A stretch of DNA of 9,602 nt from Thermoplasmata archaeon (GTDB taxonomy: Archaea > Thermoplasmatota > Thermoplasmata > RBG-16-68-12), in NCBI GenBank assembly GCA_013329855.1, contig DUJI01000203.1, forward strand, positions 1 to 9,602, read 5' to 3'. This document shows, piece after piece, positions 1-5,847 of this stretch. The notes below the pieces were generated by a model. The model did not search any database and was not told the DNA's origin. It was given only the letters and a program-made list of their open reading frames with translations. The position numbers and the translations under genes are program-made. The number at the start of each line of letters is the position of its first letter. Within the stretch, counting starts at the first letter, position 1.

Positions 1-416
1 GACCAGAACCTCCGCGGCTCCTCCAGCCGCACGATGACGAGCCCCGTCCGCCCGCCCGTCACGTACAGGGTGGGCTGGCCGAGGGGGCGGTGGATTCCCA
101 GGGGCGCGCGCAGCGGCATGGTCTCGTCCGCCGCGGCGAGGGAGACGATCCCGGACAGGGGCAACACGACGCGGAAGTACCATCCCTGGCGCAGGATGAG
201 ACGGGACCGGGTGAGCCAATGCTCCGTCAGCAGGGGGGAGACGGCGAACAGGAGCGTGGCGAAGGCGAGGAAGCCGAGGAAGAGGCCCGCCGGAATCACG
301 GGGAAGTTCGGCGCGATGGCCAGGAGCGCGGCCACGAGGACGAACGCGAGCGCGAACAGGGCGAAACGGGAGAGGACCAACGCGCGCCCGTATGCAAAGG
401 CGAGCCGTTTCTCCAC
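1..416 (-). CDS. Membrane protein with PH-like domain, C-terminus outside window
   Basis: I do not recognise a named gene. The minus frame is open from GTG 416 to the window edge, giving 138 residues without a stop. Residues about 18-35 and 41-62 are hydrophobic and form two transmembrane helices. They are followed by a soluble stretch from about residue 64 (TEHWLTRSRLILRQGWYFR, then VLPLSGIVSL) that resembles the first strands of bacterial/archaeal PH-like (bPH2, DUF304-type) domains. This two-helix plus PH layout is common in small membrane proteins of unknown function. The start is uncertain. No ATG, GTG or TTG lies in this frame between 416 and the nikR stop, although the frame continues open into nikR. 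A weak TATA-like CTTATC (minus strand, 441-446) sits 27 bases upstream of GTG 416, fitting a leaderless start. It lies 38 bases behind nikR in the same direction, so it could also be cotranscribed. Confidence 0.6.
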   Translation of the reverse strand, partial: MEKRLAFAYGRALVLSRFALFALAFVLVAALLAIAPNFPVIPAGLFLGFLAFATLLFAVSPLLTEHWLTRSRLILRQGWYFRVVLPLSGIVSLAAADETMPLRAPLGIHRPLGQPTLYVTGGRTGLVIVRLEEPRRFW

Positions 417-454
417 GGACGCGGGTAGCTTCCCCTCGGGGATAAGCCTGATGC

Positions 455-847
455 TCAGCGCATCGCGGTCGTCTGGATGAACTTGATTTGCTTGACTCCC
501 TTCACGCGGCGGACTTGGCCGATGAACGCCTTCAGCCGTGCCGTCGAACCCTCGGCCACGATGATCTGGAGGCAGTCCTCCTCGTTCAGATGCGTGTGGA
601 GCATCGTCCGGATCGCATCGAAGCGGTGCTGGAGCATCGCCAAGTCGGCCTTGGGGCTGTCCTTCCGGTAGATGACCGCGATGATCACGGAGGCCTGGCC
701 CCCCTCTCGGCCCCACTCCGTGGCGTCGATGAACTCCCGTAGCGCCTCCCGGACCGCCTCGCTCCGGCTGCGGTAGTTCCGACGGTGCGCGACCTGATCC
801 AAGCTGTCCAGGATGGCGTCGTCCAGGCTGATGCTCACGACGGGCAT
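455..847 (-). CDS. nikR: NikR-type nickel-responsive transcriptional regulator (CopG family)
   Basis: This 130-residue protein is a metal-responsive DNA-binding repressor of the NikR family. Residues 1-45 form a ribbon-helix-helix domain: strand MPVVSISLDD, then helices with RSRSEAVREALREFI. Residues about 52-130 form the ACT-like metal-binding and tetramerisation domain. The conserved C-terminal nickel-site motif is visible as H84-T-H86 and C92 in LHTHLNEEDCL, matching H87, H89 and C95 of E. coli NikR. The fourth ligand comes from LQH (H74), which is 10 residues before H84 rather than the usual 11. Length and the GVK motif near the C-terminus fit the family. The ATG at 847 follows a minus-strand TATA box at 881-889, predicting a leader of about 10 bases. 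The gene diverges from a metal ABC importer, which is the likely target, possibly along with nikR itself. The true metal could be Ni, Co or Zn. Confidence 0.88.
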   Translation of the reverse strand: MPVVSISLDDAILDSLDQVAHRRNYRSRSEAVREALREFIDATEWGREGGQASVIIAVIYRKDSPKADLAMLQHRFDAIRTMLHTHLNEEDCLQIIVAEGSTARLKAFIGQVRRVKGVKQIKFIQTTAMR

Positions 848-876
848 CGCCTAGTAAGAAAGCCTCCGGGGTACTT

Positions 877-896
877 CACGTTTATTAAAAACACGT
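877..896. promoter_or_regulatory. Candidate operator: paired CACGT sites in the nikR/ABC promoter
   Basis: Two CACGT pentamers lie at 877-881 and 892-896, start to start 15 bp, flanking the AT-rich TTTATTAAA that is the nikR TATA box. Binding there would cover the nikR promoter and lie next to the importer TATA box. Assignment to NikR is inference. The sequence does not match the E. coli GTATGA-N16-TCATAC operator. Confidence 0.3.
881..889 (-). promoter_or_regulatory. TATA box for nikR
   Basis: On the minus strand this reads TTTAATAAA. Its centre is 38 bases upstream of the nikR ATG at 847. With an archaeal TATA-to-start-site spacing of about 26-27, transcription would begin near 858, leaving a leader of about 10 bases. 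Confidence 0.5.
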
Positions 897-901
897 AAAT
901 T

Positions 902-909
902 CTTAAATA
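902..909 (+). promoter_or_regulatory. TATA box for the metal ABC transporter operon
   Basis: CTTAAATA is centred about 26.5 bases upstream of GTG 932. The predicted transcription start therefore falls on the start codon, which implies a leaderless message and supports the 932 start. Confidence 0.55.
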
Positions 910-914
910 ACGCG

Positions 915-924
915 GCACGCGTGC
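915..924. promoter_or_regulatory. Perfect 10-bp palindrome GCACGCGTGC between TATA box and start
   Basis: GCACGCGTGC is its own reverse complement. It lies in the core promoter of the importer, between the TATA box and GTG 932, where a bound repressor would block initiation. In a G+C-rich genome a 10-bp palindrome can arise by chance, so an operator role is only suggested by position. Confidence 0.3.
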
Positions 925-931
925 GCATCGC

Positions 932-1696
932 GTGGCGCATGGCCTCAGGCACGCGTCCTCCGAGATCCCCGTGAAGGCCGCCTCGGAGGACATCCTCACG
1001 GTCTCCAACCTGAACGTCGTCCTGGACCACCATCCCGTCCTGGAGGACGTCAGCTTCCGCGTGAGGAGGCAGACCACTCTGGCGATCGTGGGCCCGAACG
1101 GAGCCGGCAAGACCACGCTCTTCCGTGTCCTCCTCGGATTGCTCCCGTACACGGGGAAGGTGGAGTGGAGCGAGAAGGTGAAGGTGGGCTATGTGCCCCA
1201 GCACTTCGCGGTGACGGACGTCCCCATCTCCGTGGGCGAATTCCTGGCCATCAAGTGCAAGACGGATTACCGCGAATGCCTCGACTCGGTGGGGCTCGAC
1301 GGCAAGGACATCCTCCGGAAGCGGCTCAACGTCCTTTCCGGCGGCGAGATGCAACGGATTCTCATCGCATGGGCCATCGTGGACCGGCCGAACGTCCTTC
1401 TCTTCGACGAGCCCACCTCGAGCATCGACATCGGGAGTCAGGACCTGGTGTACGAGACCTTGAACGCCCTCGAGGCGAGGGTCGGCATCACGGTCCTACT
1501 GATTTCCCATGATATCCACACGGTCATGCACTACTCCGATTCCACCCTTGCCCTGAACCGGGGGGTGATCTACTTCGGGGAGTCCCGGCAGCTCTCCGAC
1601 CCGCTGCTCCTCCAGAAGATCTTCGGAGTCGGCCCGATCCACGAGGATCACGCGCACCCCGAGCACTCGCACTCCGCCCCGAGACTGCCACCATGA
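932..1696 (+). CDS. znuC: Metal-uptake ABC transporter ATPase (ZnuC/MntB family)
   Basis: This 254-residue cytoplasmic ATPase would power import of a divalent metal through the permease encoded next. Visible motifs are Walker A GPNGAGKTT (54-62), Q-loop Q90, signature LSGGEMQR (135-142), Walker B VLLFDEP (155-161) and H-loop ISHD (191-194). The sequence around these fits the zinc/manganese/iron ABC-3 group. The C-terminal tail holds five histidines in 11 residues (H237, H240, H242, H245, H247), a likely metal-binding segment. GTG 932 is chosen because the TATA box at 902-909 puts transcription start there. GTG 971 is an alternative that would begin nearer the conserved domain, but it has no good ribosome-binding site. 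The stop overlaps the permease start as ATGA, so the two are translationally coupled. The substrate is not determined by sequence, and the divergent nikR hints at Ni or Zn. Confidence 0.88.
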   Translation: MAHGLRHASSEIPVKAASEDILTVSNLNVVLDHHPVLEDVSFRVRRQTTLAIVGPNGAGKTTLFRVLLGLLPYTGKVEWSEKVKVGYVPQHFAVTDVPISVGEFLAIKCKTDYRECLDSVGLDGKDILRKRLNVLSGGEMQRILIAWAIVDRPNVLLFDEPTSSIDIGSQDLVYETLNALEARVGITVLLISHDIHTVMHYSDSTLALNRGVIYFGESRQLSDPLLLQKIFGVGPIHEDHAHPEHSHSAPRLPP

Positions 1697-2517
1697 CGGA
1701 CGTGGTCCTCTACAGCCTAATCGCAGGTACCTTCGTCGGGCTCGCGGCGGGCTACATCGGGTCCCTCATGGTCCTCAAGCGGATGGCCCTCGTGGGGGAC
1801 GCCCTCTCCCATGTGGCGCTGCCCGGTCTGGCCCTGGGCATCCTCTTCCATTTCAACCCCTTCCTGGGGGCGTTCGCCTTCCTCTTCGTCGCGGCCGTCG
1901 CCACCTGGTACCTGGAGCAGACCACCAAGCTCTCCGTGGAGTCCATTGTCGGCGTCCTCTTCGTCCTCGCCCTGGCGATCGGCATCCTGCTCACCCCGGA
2001 GCCCGACCTGCTGGAAGCCCTCTTCGGGGACGTCACCACGGTCACCCTGGAGTACGCCTTCGCGGCCGTCGCCGTCTCGGTGCCGGTCGTGCTCGTGACC
2101 CGCCTCATCTACACCCAGGTCGTGCTCAGCCTCGTCTCGGACGAGCTGGCCCGCTCCACGGGAATCCGCGTGTCCCTGGTGAACTTCCTCTACCTTCTCC
2201 TGGTGGCCGTCGTGGTCGCGGCGGGCCTTCAGATCGTGGGCACGCTTCTCGTGGGCGCGCTCGTGATCGTCCCCGCGGCCGCCATGAAGAACGTGAGTTC
2301 GAACCTCTCGAGGTACGCGATGCTGAGCGGCGTTGCCGGCGTCGTGAGCGTGGTCTCCGGCATCCTGATCTCTACGGCCTTCGTCGTGCCCGCGGGTCCC
2401 CTAGTGGTCGTCGTCGGGTTCGTGGTCTTCCTCGCGGCGACCCTCGCGCACCGGCTCGTCGGGTATCTGCGCGAGCCGCCGGGGACCGTGCGAGCCCCCT
2501 CCTCCAAGGGCGGGTGA
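1693..2517 (+). CDS. znuB: Metal-uptake ABC transporter permease (ZnuB/MntC, ABC-3 family)
   Basis: This 274-residue polytopic membrane protein is the channel partner of the preceding ATPase. It carries the ABC-3 family hallmark MALVGDALSHVALPGLALG (31-49), which contains the ATPase-coupling region, and a second conserved stretch GTLLVGALVIVPAAA (183-197). I count about eight hydrophobic helices across residues 6-255, usual for the family, followed by a short polar cytoplasmic tail. Its ATG overlaps the ATPase stop by four bases. A complete importer also needs a metal-binding lipoprotein (ZnuA/MntA type), and none is encoded here. Downstream lies the cdc6 intergenic region, so this is probably the last gene of a two-gene operon. 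Family assignment is firm; Zn versus Mn, Ni or Fe is open. Confidence 0.88.
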   Translation: MTDVVLYSLIAGTFVGLAAGYIGSLMVLKRMALVGDALSHVALPGLALGILFHFNPFLGAFAFLFVAAVATWYLEQTTKLSVESIVGVLFVLALAIGILLTPEPDLLEALFGDVTTVTLEYAFAAVAVSVPVVLVTRLIYTQVVLSLVSDELARSTGIRVSLVNFLYLLLVAVVVAAGLQIVGTLLVGALVIVPAAAMKNVSSNLSRYAMLSGVAGVVSVVSGILISTAFVVPAGPLVVVVGFVVFLAATLAHRLVGYLREPPGTVRAPSSKGG

Positions 2518-2627
2518 GCCTGCGACGCTCGTGGGCGTCTCGCCTTCCGCTCTCCCTCGGACGTCGTGTCGCGTCGAGGTTGAACTTTCCACGTCGTCTC
2601 GACCGTTCCTATCATACGCGGGCACGG

Positions 2628-2635
2628 ATAAAATT
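2628..2635 (+). promoter_or_regulatory. TATA box for cdc6
   Basis: ATAAAATT is the best box A in the gap. It predicts transcription start near 2658, inside the inverted repeat, with a 5' leader of about 130 bases before ATG 2792. Confidence 0.4.
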
Positions 2636-2645
2636 GGAACTCACG

Positions 2646-2667
2646 TCGCGCGACGAAAGTCGCGCGA
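2646..2667 (+). repeat. Perfect 9-bp inverted repeat around GAAA upstream of cdc6
   Basis: TCGCGCGAC (2646-2654) is the exact reverse complement of GTCGCGCGA (2659-2667), separated by GAAA. In RNA this would be a very stable hairpin with a GNRA-type GAAA tetraloop. In DNA it is a dyad covering the predicted cdc6 transcription start. The left arm is also part of a perfect 12-bp palindrome (2644-2655). A T5 run follows at 2682-2686, so termination of the upstream transporter operon is an alternative reading. Confidence 0.5.
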
Positions 2668-2676
2668 ACCGTTCGC
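2664..2676. repeat. Inverted repeat GCGAAC-C-GTTCGC upstream of cdc6
   Basis: Six-base arms are perfectly complementary around a single C. It overlaps the end of the preceding inverted repeat, so the two form one continuous dyad cluster from 2644 to 2676. CGAAC half-sites also occur at the DP1 promoter (7387-7401). Confidence 0.4.
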
Positions 2677-2791
2677 AAACCTTTTTGTGCGGGCCGCTTG
2701 ATACCCGCCTCCCGCCCTGGAGAAAACGCGTGGCAGCACGGGATTTTCACCGGGAGGGGTGGCCCATTCTCGCTGCAGGGGGAGCGAGCCC

Positions 2792-4024
2792 ATGGAGGAA
2801 AGCATCTTTCAGCCTTACCTGAACACCAAGAGCCTCTTCAAGATCGACCGGGAGATCCTGCGTCCGTCGTACATCCCGGAGAGGCTGCCCCACCGGGAGG
2901 GCTTCATCGATCAGCTCGCGCAGATCCTCGCGACGGCCCTCCGCGGCGAGCGGCCCAGCAACATCCTGATCTTCGGGAAGACGGGCACGGGGAAGACGGC
3001 CGTCGTGAAGTACATCGAGAACGAGTTCCGGAAGGCCGACGCGGCCCGGATGGTCTCGTACCTGTACCTGAACTGCGAGATCGTCGACACGCCGTACGCC
3101 GTCCTGCAGAGCATCGGCAACCGGTTCATCGAGAACTTCCACCAGCGGATCCCGTTCACGGGCCTGTCCACGGACCGCGTGTACAGCCTCCTCCGGGAGA
3201 AGCTGGACGAGGAGAGGCGTGTCGTGATCATCGTCCTGGACGAGATCGACAAGATCATCTCGAAGAACGGGGACGACCTCCTGTACCAGCTCCTGAAGAT
3301 CAACGACGACCTGACGAGGGCCCGGGTCTCCCTGATCGGCATCTCCAACGACCTCAAGTTCACGGAGTTCCTCGATCCCCGCGTGAGGTCGCGCCTCGCG
3401 GACGAGAAGGTCGTCTTCCCGCCGTACAACGCGGAGGAGCTGTACGACATCCTCGCGGAGCGCGCCCACCTGGCCTTCGACAACGGCACCGCGCCGGACG
3501 CCGTCCTGCACCTGATCTCCGCGCTCGCCGCCCAGGAGCACGGGGACGCGCGTCGGGCCCTCGACCTGTTGCGGGTCTCCGCGGAGCTCGCGGAACGCCA
3601 GGGGGACGATCACCTCTCGGACGACCACGTGCAGAAAGCGAAGAGCAAGATCGAGCTGGACACGGTCCTGGAGGCGGTCAAGAGCCTGCCCACCCAGTCC
3701 AAGCTGATCCTCCTCTGCGTCCTCCTGAACGAGGAGATCGGGAACACGAGGCTGACCACGGGCGAGGTCTACACGACGTACCGCGAGCTCTGCCGCAAGA
3801 CGGGCGTCACGCCGCTCACCCAGCGGCGCGTGACGGACCTCATCTCCGAGCTGGACATGCTCGGCCTCGTCCACGCGAGGGTGAAGAGCTTCGGCCGCGC
3901 GGGACGCACGAAGGAGATCCAGGCCTCCGTCCCCGTGCTCGACGTGAAGAAGGTCCTCGAGAAGGACGAGGTGCTCGCCGAGGCGCGCGGCTACCGGCTC
4001 AAGGTCCAGACGACCCTTCTTTAG
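2792..4024 (+). CDS. cdc6: Orc1/Cdc6 replication initiator (AAA+ ATPase)
   Basis: This 410-residue protein is the archaeal initiator that binds origin DNA and helps load the MCM helicase. The N-terminus ESIF...SLFK...LPHRE is typical of the family. AAA+ motifs are Walker A GKTGTGKT (62-69), Walker B with LDEID (149-153), sensor 1 GISND (183-187), an arginine-rich stretch LDPRVRSRL (194-202) and sensor 2 GDARRALD (251-258). Residues about 300-410 form the winged-helix DNA-binding domain. ATG 2792 is preferred because a GGGGGAG ribosome-binding site lies about seven bases upstream and the family N-terminus begins here. GTG 2759 is in frame but would add 11 unconserved residues. The last 26 bases overlap the convergent signal peptidase gene. 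All ATPase motifs are intact. Confidence 0.96.
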   Translation: MEESIFQPYLNTKSLFKIDREILRPSYIPERLPHREGFIDQLAQILATALRGERPSNILIFGKTGTGKTAVVKYIENEFRKADAARMVSYLYLNCEIVDTPYAVLQSIGNRFIENFHQRIPFTGLSTDRVYSLLREKLDEERRVVIIVLDEIDKIISKNGDDLLYQLLKINDDLTRARVSLIGISNDLKFTEFLDPRVRSRLADEKVVFPPYNAEELYDILAERAHLAFDNGTAPDAVLHLISALAAQEHGDARRALDLLRVSAELAERQGDDHLSDDHVQKAKSKIELDTVLEAVKSLPTQSKLILLCVLLNEEIGNTRLTTGEVYTTYRELCRKTGVTPLTQRRVTDLISELDMLGLVHARVKSFGRAGRTKEIQASVPVLDVKKVLEKDEVLAEARGYRLKVQTTLL

Positions 4025-5039
4025 GCCCGCCTTCAGAAGGTGGCGCCTCGGAGGGCTCCTCGGAGACGGCAGATTCCTCCGGTGGCGGCGCGCCCTCCTT
4101 CCCCTTCCGGCGGAGCAGGGGCTTGATCCGCGGCCAGGCGTACTTGGACCACGCCCATCCGACGGCCTCCACGATGAACGGGAGGGCGAGCAGCACGACG
4201 AGGGAGATCGCGAGGTCGTTCCAGCTGTTCTGGGGCGCGCAGGGGGAGCCCCAGTAGTCGGCGCACCCGTCCGCGGGGGCCAGGAGGAGCTTGATCAGCC
4301 CGAACCACGGGATCTCTCCGCGGGCGTGGCCGATGATGTCCCCCTGGGCCGGGAACCACAGCGTGTCGTAGGGCGTTGCGCTCGAGCACGGATCCCGGCC
4401 CGGGATGCAGGCGTGGTACGCGTTGTTGTCGCCCATGGTGATGTAGCCCGGCTGGCGGAACGCGTTCGCGAAATAGGCCAGGTTGAACGTGATCCCCAGG
4501 TCGTGCTCGTAGCCCATCTCGTGGATCGTCACGGCGGAGAGGCCGTTGGTCCCCGTCACGGGCAGCCCGTTCCGGTAGCCCTCCCATTGGCTCGAGGGGA
4601 GCGCGGCGAGGTCGGGCACGTTGGCCAGGCTCGTCCCGTTCGGGATCACGTACATGATCGCGCGGTGGATGATCGGGGTCGCGCTCGGGTTGCGGGACAG
4701 CCGGAAGACGATCACGTCCCCGTAGTCGCCGTACGTGTTGTACCCCGTCGCGCGCCCCTGGACGTAGGTGACCACGTCGGCCCGCGTGGGCGCCGCCTGG
4801 ACGAAGACCAAGTCCCCCGTGTCGATCACGCCGATGGCCGAGGTCGTGTCCCCATGCTGCATGGAGGAACTCTCGATCACTACCAGGGGCGGCCACACCT
4901 GGGTGTAGGCGAAGATGGCGGCGAGGACCACGGCCATGACGAGGACCGCGATGGCGATGTCCCGGACCCAGGACTTCCAGCCCTCCTCCTCGGCCTCCTC
5001 GGGTTCCCGTTCCTCCCGGGGCCGGCGCTGCCTCGGCAT
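3999..5039 (-). CDS. Archaeal-type signal peptidase I
   Basis: This 346-residue membrane protease would remove signal peptides from exported proteins. After an acidic N-terminal tail (residues 9-19, rich in E) comes a membrane anchor at about 27-46. The catalytic serine motif is ESSSMQHG, with S59 followed by M60. H125 in IIHR occupies the place of the bacterial lysine, as in archaeal and eukaryotic SEC11-type enzymes. D204 in MGDNN is the conserved acidic residue, and GDIIGHARGEIPWFG (233-247) is the last conserved box. About 75 residues separate the His and GDNN boxes, longer than in compact family members. A second hydrophobic helix at about 272-295 is followed by a basic stretch and an acidic Ser/Pro/Glu tail, so the protein probably spans the membrane twice. 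ATG 5039 fits a TATA box at 5066-5073. The 3' end overlaps cdc6. Confidence 0.9.
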   Translation of the reverse strand: MPRQRRPREEREPEEAEEEGWKSWVRDIAIAVLVMAVVLAAIFAYTQVWPPLVVIESSSMQHGDTTSAIGVIDTGDLVFVQAAPTRADVVTYVQGRATGYNTYGDYGDVIVFRLSRNPSATPIIHRAIMYVIPNGTSLANVPDLAALPSSQWEGYRNGLPVTGTNGLSAVTIHEMGYEHDLGITFNLAYFANAFRQPGYITMGDNNAYHACIPGRDPCSSATPYDTLWFPAQGDIIGHARGEIPWFGLIKLLLAPADGCADYWGSPCAPQNSWNDLAISLVVLLALPFIVEAVGWAWSKYAWPRIKPLLRRKGKEGAPPPEESAVSEEPSEAPPSEGGPKEGSSGP

Positions 5040-5065
5040 GGGTGCGCGCCCCAACGGCCTTCCCC

Positions 5066-5073
5066 GTATAAAG
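5066..5073 (-). promoter_or_regulatory. TATA box for signal peptidase gene
   Basis: The minus strand reads CTTTATAC, centred 30 bases upstream of ATG 5039. This predicts a leaderless or nearly leaderless transcript and separates this gene transcriptionally from the phosphoesterase ending at 5090. Confidence 0.55.
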
Positions 5074-5089
5074 GTCCCGTGGAACATCG

Positions 5090-5806
5090 TTAGAAGTCGA
5101 ACACGGAGATCGCGTGGCGCACGGGATAGGCGACGTTGTGCACGGGGACGGGCGCCCGGGCCTCCGCAAAGGCGTCCAGGGTCCGGCGCTCGGGCCGGAG
5201 TTCCGCGTACGGGATGCCCTTGTGGATGTGGCCATGGAGGACCAGGGTGGGCCTGCGCCGCAGGAGCACGGGCTCCAGAGCCTTGCAGCCGAGCTCGGGC
5301 CGCCACGGCTCCTTCTCCCCGCCCATGGTCACGTACGTCGGTGGATAATGGGTGAGGAGGATCCGGGCATCGTCGCCCGCAAGGAGGCGATCCAGCGTGT
5401 CGATCCGTCCGCGGTACTCCGCCTTCAGGTAGGGCAGGTTCTTCCGCTGCCAGAACGTGGGCCGGTCCAAGCTCCCCAGGCTGCCGACGACCCGGACGGC
5501 CTTCCCCGCGGCCTCGAAGCGCGCGGCCTCGTCCTGCAGGAACCGCACGCCGAATCGGTCCGCGTACCGCGCGACGTACGTCGGGCGGTCGTGCGCGTAC
5601 TCGTTGTTCCCGAAGACGGCCCAGATCGGGGCGTCCACCCGGGCGCGGATCGCTTGGAGCGCCTCGCCGAACGCGTCCAGGTCGTTTCGATCCGTCGTGT
5701 CGCCCGCGAGGAGGAGCAGGTCTACGGGGCCGAGCCGTTCCACGTCCGCACGCAAGGCGGCCAGGTTCTCGCGCCCGTGGATGTCCCCGACCGCGGCAAT
5801 CCGCAT
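5090..5806 (-). CDS. Calcineurin-type metallophosphoesterase
   Basis: This 238-residue protein is a two-metal phosphoesterase of unknown substrate. Motifs in order are GDIHG (D8, H10), AGDTTD (D36), GNNE (N67), LTHYPP (H153) and GHIH (H193, H195), with H191 just before. These supply the usual metal ligands. The third motif reads GNNE rather than GNHD/E, so the His that normally assists catalysis is replaced by Asn, a change comparable to the GNCD of YfcE-type enzymes. The length suits a stand-alone catalytic domain. It starts 41 bases after the DP1 stop with no clear TATA box of its own, so cotranscription with DP1 is likely. A role in nucleic-acid or nucleotide metabolism is only suggested by that context. 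The gene has no ribosome-binding site that I can see. Confidence 0.85.
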   Translation of the reverse strand: MRIAAVGDIHGRENLAALRADVERLGPVDLLLLAGDTTDRNDLDAFGEALQAIRARVDAPIWAVFGNNEYAHDRPTYVARYADRFGVRFLQDEAARFEAAGKAVRVVGSLGSLDRPTFWQRKNLPYLKAEYRGRIDTLDRLLAGDDARILLTHYPPTYVTMGGEKEPWRPELGCKALEPVLLRRRPTLVLHGHIHKGIPYAELRPERRTLDAFAEARAPVPVHNVAYPVRHAISVFDF

Positions 5807-5847
5807 CGGGCGGCGGAAGGCGGCGGACGCGATGAACCTTCCCGGGC

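Larger units (their letters stand above)
2518..2791. other. Intergenic region upstream of cdc6: promoter, palindromes, possible origin
   Basis: This 274-base gap contains no convincing gene. It holds an AT-richer patch with a TATA box (2628-2635), a perfect inverted repeat (2646-2667), a further inverted repeat (2664-2676), a T5 run (2682-2686) and a purine-rich ribosome-binding site just before 2792. Replication origins of many archaea lie next to orc1/cdc6, which makes this a candidate oriC. Sequences loosely like pieces of origin recognition boxes are present: GTGGAAA on the minus strand at 2586-2592, and TTTTCACCGGGAGGGGT at 2744-2760. Neither matches the full consensus as I remember it. 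Confidence 0.35.

Noticed and set aside
34..480. Plus-strand open frame opposite the first gene
   Set aside because: The minus strand encodes two clear membrane helices and a PH-like domain, whereas the plus frame is an Arg-rich, featureless product.
2646..2686. Bacterial-style intrinsic terminator for the transporter operon
   Set aside because: The inverted repeat is about 130 bases past the permease stop, the T5 run is 14 bases after the stem rather than adjacent, and the repeat sits on the predicted cdc6 transcription start. Not excluded, but not called.
2744..2760. A full origin recognition box upstream of cdc6
   Set aside because: TTTTCACCGGGAGGGGT resembles only parts of the archaeal consensus, with several bases missing between the dyad half and the G-run. 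I keep it only as a hint in the intergenic entry.
2759..2791. GTG 2759 as the cdc6 start
   Set aside because: The extra 11 residues are not like the family N-terminus, and the purine-rich site is correctly spaced from ATG 2792.
2698..4257. A 519-codon open frame on the plus strand across cdc6
   Set aside because: It is a different frame of the cdc6 gene. Its composition is dominated by Arg, Gly and Pro with no recognisable motif, as expected of a shadow frame in high-G+C DNA.
5039..5306. Upstream extension of the signal peptidase to about 5306
   Set aside because: The extra 89 residues are Arg/Ala/Pro-rich, lie antiparallel to no conserved motif and overlap the phosphoesterase gene in another frame. 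The TATA box at 5066-5073 supports ATG 5039.
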